64,000 nt of DNA from Bacteroidota bacterium. Lineage in GTDB: Bacteria; Bacteroidota; Ignavibacteria; Kapaibacteriales; HRBIN21. The stretch lies in NCBI GenBank assembly GCA_030550395.1, contig JAUQPL010000001.1, positions 379,795 to 443,794 of the forward strand, written 5' to 3'. A program made the position numbers and the translations under genes. This document shows positions 56,844 through 64,000 of this stretch, piece by piece. The first letter of the stretch is position 1, and every line of letters begins with the position of its first letter. Under the pieces are notes generated by a model that had not been told where the DNA came from, did no database searches, and saw only the letters and a program-made list of their open reading frames with translations.

Positions 56844-59066
56844 ATGGCAGTATCTGTTACCCATATCACGCAAATTTCATCCGAAAGCCTCCTGGAATCC
56901 CTTCTGGCGGATTGCCGCTCCTTTCTACCCCGCTGCGACGAACAGCTCGTCCGGAAAGCCTTCCACTTCTGTGTTGAAGCGCACAAAGAGAGCGTACGCG
57001 CCTCTGGGGAACCGTACTACACGCACCCGGTGGAAGTTGCCCGTATCGTTGCACGAGACATCGCTCTCGATGATATCTCGGTTGCAGCAGCGCTATTGCA
57101 CGATGTGATTGAGGACACAGACTTCACCCTGCAGGACATTCAAGCCGAATTCGGAAGCACCATTGCCGATATCGTGGACAGCGTCACAAAAATTAGCGGG
57201 ATTGCGGAGAACCAGACCATTACCACGGCGGAGACGTACCGTAAGCTGCTCCTGTCCCTCATCCGAGACGTTCGTGCTATCCTTGTTAAGCTTGCGGACC
57301 GGCTCCACAATATGCGTACCATTGAGGCATTACCACCGGAGCGGCGAATTCAAATCGCCCGTGAAACATTGGACATTTACGCCCCCTTTGCCCACCGCCT
57401 CGGCTTGGCAAATCTCAAGTGGGAGTTAGAAGACCTCGCCTTCAAAGTCCTCAACCCCGAAGCTTACTTCTCCCTTGCTCAAGCTCTCCAGGAAAGCCGC
57501 GTCGAACGCGAGGCCTATATCCAAAAAGTCATATCCCCAATTGAACGCCACCTTCGGCAACACGGTCTCCGCTTTGAAATTACTGGCCGCCCCAAAAATC
57601 TGTACTCCATCTACCAAAAAACCGTCGTCCGGGGTAAACCGTTGGAAGAGATCTACGACCTCTTCGCCATCCGCATCATCCTGGACACCGAAGACAGTAA
57701 CGAGTGCTATTTTGCCTATGGGTTAGTCACCCAATTGTTCACTCCTATTCCTGAGCGCTTCAAAGACTTCATTGCCGTGCCGAAGAAGAACGGCTACCGT
57801 TCGCTCCACACGACGGTGATTGGTCCGGAAGGACGCCCCGTAGAAATTCAAATTCGCACCCGTTCCATGCACGAAATCGCCGAGCGAGGAGTTGCTGCCC
57901 ACTTCCGCTACAAAGCTGCCCAAGGAGTTGCTCCTGCCTGGAATGACGATCCCGAGCTGGAGGAATGGATCCAGTGGGTCCGTGAGCTATTTGAGAAACG
58001 CTCTCGCGAGGAAGCCGCTCAGGAATTCCTGGAAAGCCTCCCTCTGAACCTTTACCAAGACGAAATCTACGTCTTCACCCCCAAAGGGGAGCTCAAGCGG
58101 CTGCCTAAAGGCGCAACACCATTGGATTTTGCCTTCGCTATCCATACCGAGATTGGCCACCACTGCATTGGCGCAAAGGTCAATGGACGGATTGTTCCGC
58201 TCACCTATAAGCTGCAAACCGGTGACCAGGTAGAGATTCTTACCTCCAAACATCAAGCTCCCAGTCGGGATTGGGAACATATCGTCGTCACCCACAAGGC
58301 AAAGTCATACATCCGTCGCTACCTCAACGAGCAGAGGCGCTTGAAGCAACAGGAAGGACAACAGGCGTTGGAAAAGCGCCTCCGAAAGCTGCATCTGGCT
58401 GTTTCCGATGAGGAACTGGAACGGGTCGCTCGAGCACTCAAGTACGAAAACCGGGCTGCTCTCTTCTATGCCATCGGGATTGGCACAATCAGTCCGGAAT
58501 TGGTCATTAACCTCTTGCGACGCGACAGTTCTGCCTCCCCGGAGGCATCATCCTCCTGCTTGCCATCACTGGAACAGGTTGCCGAAATCGCTCGCCAGCA
58601 AGCAAGTGGGGTTGAAATCGTAGGGACTCCAACCGATGGCACCCCGCTCCTTTATTCGTACGCCCGCTGCTGCAACCCAATTCCCGGCGACGAGATCGTC
58701 GGGATCATCACCATTGGAAGCGGTCTACGTGTCCACCGACAGACATGCAAAACCATCCAAGACATGCTGCAGAATAACCATCCCCGCTTGGTTCCCCTTC
58801 GCTGGGGCAATGTCGCAGGGGAAGAGTTTATCGCTGCCCTCCGTATTACCGGGGACGACCGCCCCGGCATGCTCCACGACATTACCAAAGCAATTGTCGC
58901 TTGCGACCGGACGAATATCCGCAGTGTAAACATCGACAGCTACGGAGGTCTCTTCGAAGGGGTTGTCACCCTCTACGTCCGAAACACCGAACACTTAGGA
59001 CGCATCATAGAAAAGTTGCGCAAGATCCATGGTGTCCACACTGTGGTCCGTTTCGAGAGTCCTTAG
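56844..59066 (+). CDS. relA/spoT: Bifunctional (p)ppGpp synthetase/hydrolase (RelA/SpoT homolog)
   Basis: HD domain (YYTHPVEVARIV, LLHDVIEDTDF), synthetase (KNGYRSLHTTVIGPEGRPVEIQIRT), TGS and ACT C-terminal domains. Confidence 0.96.
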   Translation: MAVSVTHITQISSESLLESLLADCRSFLPRCDEQLVRKAFHFCVEAHKESVRASGEPYYTHPVEVARIVARDIALDDISVAAALLHDVIEDTDFTLQDIQAEFGSTIADIVDSVTKISGIAENQTITTAETYRKLLLSLIRDVRAILVKLADRLHNMRTIEALPPERRIQIARETLDIYAPFAHRLGLANLKWELEDLAFKVLNPEAYFSLAQALQESRVEREAYIQKVISPIERHLRQHGLRFEITGRPKNLYSIYQKTVVRGKPLEEIYDLFAIRIILDTEDSNECYFAYGLVTQLFTPIPERFKDFIAVPKKNGYRSLHTTVIGPEGRPVEIQIRTRSMHEIAERGVAAHFRYKAAQGVAPAWNDDPELEEWIQWVRELFEKRSREEAAQEFLESLPLNLYQDEIYVFTPKGELKRLPKGATPLDFAFAIHTEIGHHCIGAKVNGRIVPLTYKLQTGDQVEILTSKHQAPSRDWEHIVVTHKAKSYIRRYLNEQRRLKQQEGQQALEKRLRKLHLAVSDEELERVARALKYENRAALFYAIGIGTISPELVINLLRRDSSASPEASSSCLPSLEQVAEIARQQASGVEIVGTPTDGTPLLYSYARCCNPIPGDEIVGIITIGSGLRVHRQTCKTIQDMLQNNHPRLVPLRWGNVAGEEFIAALRITGDDRPGMLHDITKAIVACDRTNIRSVNIDSYGGLFEGVVTLYVRNTEHLGRIIEKLRKIHGVHTVVRFESP

Positions 59067-60316
59067 GTCTTGAGCTTCTTTTTACGCGCGGCAGGGAACA
59101 GCACATTGTTGAGAATCAAGCGATAGCCCGGTGAATTGGGGTACAACGAGAGATCGGTCGGTGGATCTCCAACAGCATGCTGGTAATCCTCCGGATCATG
59201 TCCGCCGTACCAGGCGAACATACCCCGTCCGACAGAACCGTAGATGTACTTGACCTCGTCAGTCCCTTCCCGCTTGGCTAACACCACCACCGAAGGTTTT
59301 AGCAACCCTTCCCGAAACGCTGTTGTCTGCCCTAAGAACCCGTGAATAACATTGACATGGCACTGTGTCAACATGGTTGGTACGGGATCATACCGGGCGG
59401 AGAACTCAAATAAGGTAAAGTAATCCGTGCTGGGATCGGCCAACCCCGTCGGTCCGACGTCAATATTGGAAAATTCGTACACGTACGGATTCATCTCCAG
59501 CGTGAAGTTGTGAAAGGCAAACGTACGGGAGAAGTCTAGCTTTTGATTTGCCGCAGGATCGGCGGGATCGCCATCGAACATCTCCGCACAGATATCCACA
59601 TTGCGGGCGGCCAGAGCAATATCGTACGTGTCCGTTGCGCTGCACATAGCGAACATGAAACCCCCGTTGAGGACATACTCTCGGATGGCTTCCACGACAG
59701 CTTTTTTGAGCTCGGATACCTTTTGAAATCCCAGCTTCCGCGCCGTTGCTTCCTGCAGAGCCACCTGTTGCTGGTACCAGGTTGTATGTCCAAACGCTGC
59801 CCAGAATTTACCGTATTGCCCAGTAAAATCTTCGTGATGCAAGTGCAGCCAGTCGTACTCCTGCAGTTTACCAGCGAGCACTTCTTCATCCCAGACCTTG
59901 TCATACGGGATTTGCGCGTATTCCAGCACTAATTGAACGGCGTCATCCCACGGCTTTGCCGTAGGCATGACATAGACAGCAAGCCGGGGAGCTCGCTCCA
60001 GGCGCACAACGTCCATGTTTGCCTCGGGACTCTGCACCTCAGCGTAAATCTGAGCTGCCTCCGCCGCCGACAGTACCTCAAAGGAAACCCCTCGGGTACG
60101 GCATTCCAGAGCGACCTCGGGGACATACTCCATAAGGAATGACCCCCCTCGGTAGTTCAAGAGCCAATCGACCCACCGCCCTTGCTGCAGATTCCAATAT
60201 ACAACCCCATAAGCCTTTAGGTGATTTGCCTGCGCCAAATCCATCGGGATCAGTAATTTCTGCTGTGCCCATGTACTGCCGATCGCTGCAAGCCAGAGCA
60301 ACCACAGCCATTTCAT
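59063..60316 (-). CDS. Exported protein of the family often labelled asparagine synthetase B in Bacteroidota (function uncertain)
   Basis: Signal peptide MKWLWLLWLAAIGSTWAQ; LLIPMDLAQANHLKAYGVVYWNLQQGRWVDWLLNYRGGSFL; GGFMFAMCSATDTYDIALAA. No ATP-pyrophosphatase motif recognised. Confidence 0.7.
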   Translation of the reverse strand: MKWLWLLWLAAIGSTWAQQKLLIPMDLAQANHLKAYGVVYWNLQQGRWVDWLLNYRGGSFLMEYVPEVALECRTRGVSFEVLSAAEAAQIYAEVQSPEANMDVVRLERAPRLAVYVMPTAKPWDDAVQLVLEYAQIPYDKVWDEEVLAGKLQEYDWLHLHHEDFTGQYGKFWAAFGHTTWYQQQVALQEATARKLGFQKVSELKKAVVEAIREYVLNGGFMFAMCSATDTYDIALAARNVDICAEMFDGDPADPAANQKLDFSRTFAFHNFTLEMNPYVYEFSNIDVGPTGLADPSTDYFTLFEFSARYDPVPTMLTQCHVNVIHGFLGQTTAFREGLLKPSVVVLAKREGTDEVKYIYGSVGRGMFAWYGGHDPEDYQHAVGDPPTDLSLYPNSPGYRLILNNVLFPAARKKKLKT

Positions 60317-60432
60317 GGGCTTCCCCCCAATCGCATTGACTACTACTGGAGAAAGACGCAGTGCTACCGTTTGGTAGCGTAACACCGGCGAGAAGGTAAT
60401 TTTGCGTCGTCTCACGGGACACTCTCCTTGTT

Positions 60433-61218
60433 ATGAGCACGTATACGTACATTCATCCCTACCGTTACGAGAACGACCCGCGCGTGGCCGCCGTCCAGCT
60501 AAATCGCCCCGACAAGCTGAATGCCCTCAGTTTAGCCCTCATGGAAGAGCTTATCACGGCCTTAGAAGCCTTTGATGCGGACCCGGAAATCCGCTGCATC
60601 GTTTTGCATGGCAACGAACGCGCCTTCGCTGCCGGAGCCGATATCGATGAAATGGCGGATGCCGATAGCGTAGAGATGCTGCTGCGCGACCAGTTCCGCA
60701 AATGGGAGCGCATCAGCGCCCTGAAAAAGCCTCTTATCGCCGCTGTCAGCGGCTATGCCTTGGGCGGCGGCTGTGAATTGGCCATGCTCTGCGACATGAT
60801 CGTCGCTAGCGACACCGCACAATTTGGGCAGCCAGAGATTAATATCGGCGTTATACCCGGCGCTGGAGGGACCCAACGATTGACCCGAATACTCGGCAAA
60901 GCTTTAGCAATGGAACTGGTCCTGACCGGACGCTTCCTCTCGGCTCAAGAGGCTTACCGACTAGGCTTAGTCAATCGTGTCGTGCCCGTGGAAGCCTATC
61001 TGGATGAGGCATTCGCTCTGGCCTCTACCATTGCCTCCAAACCTCCCATCGCTGTACGTCTGGCAAAAGAGGCCGTGCTCCGAGCGCTCAGCACCCCACT
61101 GGAGATTGGATTAGAGTTGGAGCGCAAAAACTTCTACCTGCTCTTCTCTACGGCCGATCAGAAAGAAGGCATGAAGGCTTTCCAAGAGAAGCGCCAACCC
61201 CGATGGCAGGGACGGTAA
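60433..61218 (+). CDS. Enoyl-CoA hydratase (crotonase family)
   Basis: VAAVQLNRPDKLNALSLALMEEL; ERAFAAGADIDEMA; GYALGGGCELAMLCDMIVAS; PEINIGVIPGAGGTQRL. Confidence 0.93.
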   Translation: MSTYTYIHPYRYENDPRVAAVQLNRPDKLNALSLALMEELITALEAFDADPEIRCIVLHGNERAFAAGADIDEMADADSVEMLLRDQFRKWERISALKKPLIAAVSGYALGGGCELAMLCDMIVASDTAQFGQPEINIGVIPGAGGTQRLTRILGKALAMELVLTGRFLSAQEAYRLGLVNRVVPVEAYLDEAFALASTIASKPPIAVRLAKEAVLRALSTPLEIGLELERKNFYLLFSTADQKEGMKAFQEKRQPRWQGR

Positions 61219-61245
61219 CGTACCACAGCACTTGCGTGTGCATCC

Positions 61246-62031
61246 ATGGACTTCCAAACGCTGCTCATCCACAACGCCGACGGAGTTCTCACCATTACCC
61301 TCAATCGCCCCGATGCATACAACGCCGTCAACGCCCAGATGGGGGAGGAATTGCTGGCGGCTCTCCAGACAGCGGAACAAGATCGCCAAGTTCGCTGCAT
61401 TGTCTTGACGGGGGCTGGCAAGGCCTTCTGCTCAGGACAAGACCTCAAGGAGGTTCCCTCCGGAGAGAGCACCTTTTTCCGTGACGTCCTACGGCAGCGG
61501 TACAATCCGATTATCCGCACCTTGCGGAATATGCCGAAACCTGTCATTGGCGCCATTAATGGAGTTGCTGCCGGCGCGGGTATGGCACTGGCGTTAGCCA
61601 CGGATTTCCGCATCATGAGCAGTGCCGCCCGCTTTGTAGAAGCCTTCATTGGACTTGCTCTGGTTCCTGACTCCGGTTCCAGCTTCTTTTATGTCCGCTC
61701 GCTCGGTTATGCTCGCGCATTTGAATTGGCTACCCTGAACAGGCCCATCTCGGCTGAACAAGCCCTGCAATTGGGTCTGGTCAACGTCGTTGTTTCCCCC
61801 GAAGCATTCCCCCAGGTAGTCCAACGTTTTGCTCATCTATATGCTCAGGGACCAACTCGGGCATACGGCTACGTCAAAGAGCTGCTCAACCGTGCTCTGG
61901 CTCTTCCCTTGGAAGACATCTTAGAGCTTGAGGCAGAATACCAACAGCAGGCTGGTGAAACGGCTGACTATGCTGAAGGAATCCGTGCCTTTTTGGAAAA
62001 GCGCTCTCCACGGTTTACTGGCAGCCTGTAA
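61246..62031 (+). CDS. Enoyl-CoA hydratase/isomerase family protein (PaaG-like)
   Basis: VLTITLNRPDAYNAVNAQM; GKAFCSGQDLKE; GVAAGAGMALALATDFRI; GLALVPDSGSSFFYVRSLG. Confidence 0.9.
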   Translation: MDFQTLLIHNADGVLTITLNRPDAYNAVNAQMGEELLAALQTAEQDRQVRCIVLTGAGKAFCSGQDLKEVPSGESTFFRDVLRQRYNPIIRTLRNMPKPVIGAINGVAAGAGMALALATDFRIMSSAARFVEAFIGLALVPDSGSSFFYVRSLGYARAFELATLNRPISAEQALQLGLVNVVVSPEAFPQVVQRFAHLYAQGPTRAYGYVKELLNRALALPLEDILELEAEYQQQAGETADYAEGIRAFLEKRSPRFTGSL

Positions 62032-62042
62032 ACGGAGAAGCT

Positions 62043-62963
62043 GTGGGAGCAGAGGGGAGCTTGCAGCCAATGGCGTTCTGGTGGTCATCGCTATTCCGAC
62101 GTCCCCGCAGCCTTGCTGATATTGCTCTCCTCATCAGCGACGTAGATGGGACGCTCGTTAGCGGGGAGGAAGCCATGTCCGAGTCAACGGCACAGCTCCT
62201 CCGCGCTGTGCATGCACGCGGAGTCCAGATTGCCCTGGCCAGTGCTCGTCCCTATCCCAGCCTCGCCCAATTAGCGAGCCAGGCTCAGCTTCCGGCATGG
62301 ATCATTTCCTTGGATGGTGCACTGCTTCATGACCCCAGTGGCACCCTTCGCTTCGCTGCAGCACTTCCAGAGTGGCTCCTCCAACGACTCCTGGATATCG
62401 CAAGCCACTACGCTGTCCATTATGCCTGCTTCACCCCCCAAAGCCTCATACAAACCTCTGCCCCCCACATCCCCTCGTACTTGGACGACCCGCTCCTTGA
62501 ACGCAGGCAGGCTCAGCTACTTCGGGATTTCCTCCAAGAGCCATCAGTACTGCTTTGCGTCAGCGGCCCACAGCCTCACATAGTGGGCTTCCTCCAAGCT
62601 GTGGAACGGCTCCCATACTCAGAGCGAAAACACCTCCGTATTGCCGCTACGGAATCGATCCGCCTACCGGGTATAATCCTTGTAGAAATCCGCTTGCACA
62701 AGGCCCACAAAGGCACAGCTGCTCGTGCTCTCCAGCAGCTCACGGGCTGTTCTGTGCGCCAGACGATGGCAATTGGGGATTACCGCAATGACCTTCCCCT
62801 CTTTGCTGTCAGCGGTCTGCGGGTTGCTATGGCTGATGCTGTTGCCGAGCTCCGGAGCAAAGCTGACTGGGTTACTACCCTCCCGGCTACCGAACACGGA
62901 GTCGAAGAAGTCCTCCAACGGCTTCTCCGAGAACGTCCTGCTCCGAGAAATCCCAACCCCTGA
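62043..62963 (+). CDS. HAD-superfamily (Cof-like) hydrolase
   Basis: LLISDVDGTLVSGEEAMSE; IALASARPYPSLAQL; KGTAARALQQLTG; MAIGDYRNDLPLFAVSGLRVAMADA. Confidence 0.9.
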   Translation: MGAEGSLQPMAFWWSSLFRRPRSLADIALLISDVDGTLVSGEEAMSESTAQLLRAVHARGVQIALASARPYPSLAQLASQAQLPAWIISLDGALLHDPSGTLRFAAALPEWLLQRLLDIASHYAVHYACFTPQSLIQTSAPHIPSYLDDPLLERRQAQLLRDFLQEPSVLLCVSGPQPHIVGFLQAVERLPYSERKHLRIAATESIRLPGIILVEIRLHKAHKGTAARALQQLTGCSVRQTMAIGDYRNDLPLFAVSGLRVAMADAVAELRSKADWVTTLPATEHGVEEVLQRLLRERPAPRNPNP

Positions 62964-63289
62964 TGGGCTTATCCCTACGTTTTTTCGCCTCAACCGGGCC
63001 ATCCCCAGCGCAACTCCCAATAGGCACCCGCACGGCACAGAGGCATGAATTCTCCCTGCTGAATGTCCCGCAAAGCTTCCCTCCCTTGCGTCTCCGGCTC
63101 CGGAGTTCATCGTATCTCCGACGGCGCTCCCTCAGAACTCGAGCTCCAATACTTTGCTCTCGGCAGATGGAAGGTCAATCCAGAGTTGCTCGGCGATAAG
63201 CAAACCTTGCAGTGGCAAACGGCCCAGTAATTGACCTTAATGCCATTTGAAGGTAGCGGACATGTCCGTGGCTTCTCCCCTGATGGTCT

Positions 63290-64000
63290 TTAGAGAGCAA
63301 AGTTCCGGAGACGGTAGCTGAACTGAAGCATGGCATAGCGCCTCAGTACTTGCGTAGCACTATCCTCTACATACTGTCCGGTCACCGAACGGCTAATTCC
63401 CTGATTTTGACCGAGGACATCGGCAACGAAGAGGCGGATCTCGGCTGCATTGTTCTCCAAGAAGCGATAGCCAACGGCCAAGTTCAGCAAGGCAATTGGT
63501 CTATCCAGCCGTCCTCCTAACCCATTGTACTTACTCCAGCGGAATTGAGAGGCAAGGACCCATGAACCCCAGGGTAGAAAAGTGACGTCAGCGCTGAGCC
63601 GATGCTGGAGATACCGTGTGGATCCCGTCGGAGCCGTTGTTTGTACGCGGTTGTATGCCAAGGTATACGAGAGTGCAAAATCCACTCGTTCACTCCAGTT
63701 ACTGCTCAGCGAAAGCCCCAGCGCCGGTGCATACCAATCCGTTCGCACAGCTGCTCCATTGACCAGTGAAGGAATACGGGTGTAATCCACGGAAGCATTC
63801 ACGGTCAAGGTGCTGCGCAACCACGGGGCTGGGAGGCCGAAGACGGAGAAGAGGCGCCCACTCCAGTATCCATCCAGATTCACCGGTACCGTGTACCGAC
63901 CTCCCGAAGGTAACGGGATTCCTGCAATCACCGTGTCTCGTGCAGCCAGAAGAGTTGCTGTACCGATATAGTTGCGTCCATACATAACCCGCAGCAAAGC
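63290..64000 (-). CDS. Outer-membrane beta-barrel (TonB-dependent receptor-like) protein, C-terminal part; continues beyond the window
   Basis: Repeated strands LNASVDYTRIPSL..RVDFALSYTLAYNRVQT..HRLSADVTFLPWGSWVLASQFRWSKYNGLG..NLAVGYRFLENNAAEIRLFVADVLGQN..MLQFSYRLRNFAL. Confidence 0.75.
   Translation of the reverse strand, partial: ALLRVMYGRNYIGTATLLAARDTVIAGIPLPSGGRYTVPVNLDGYWSGRLFSVFGLPAPWLRSTLTVNASVDYTRIPSLVNGAAVRTDWYAPALGLSLSSNWSERVDFALSYTLAYNRVQTTAPTGSTRYLQHRLSADVTFLPWGSWVLASQFRWSKYNGLGGRLDRPIALLNLAVGYRFLENNAAEIRLFVADVLGQNQGISRSVTGQYVEDSATQVLRRYAMLQFSYRLRNFAL

Noticed and set aside
1-64000. CRISPR array, prophage, IS element or integron
   Set aside because: No regularly spaced direct repeats, transposase, integrase or phage structural ORFs were seen in the ORF track or sequence.

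Overview
The window is 64 kb of dense bacterial chromosome at moderate-to-high GC. It looks like an FCB-group genome (Bacteroidota/Chlorobiota/Kapabacteria-like), inferred from a PorU2-like gingipain-type sortase with a C-terminal sorting domain, a GWxTD protein and many outer-membrane barrels. About 48 protein genes and two tRNAs (Asp-GTC, Ala-GGC) can be supported. Most are core metabolism or housekeeping: kmo, Hcy-methyltransferase/MTHFR fusion, B12-dependent nrdJ, speE, mreCD, rimO, crcB, thrS, lysine 6-aminotransferase, nrnA, split hldE, clpC, rlmN, htrA, relA/spoT, crotonases. No CRISPR array, transposase, integrase or phage module was seen. The standout is the gene at 51405-54053. It encodes two tandem tyrosine phenol-lyase-like domains in one polypeptide. 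The N-terminal copy has lost the PLP lysine and other cofactor/substrate residues but keeps the Tyr71- and Tyr291-type motifs. The C-terminal copy keeps the cofactor residues but has lost both of those tyrosines. This reciprocal loss suggests a covalent pseudo-heterodimer with one composite active site. Secondary leads are a four-TM protein next to porU2 with a GldL-like TM hairpin carrying a membrane Glu, an undescribed envelope operon at 15.3-22.4 kb (Cys/His-rich secreted protein, PorM-like single-TM protein, two barrels, VWA-OmpA protein), and unusually frequent tail-to-tail overlap of convergent genes. All comparisons to reference proteins are from memory; no searches were run.
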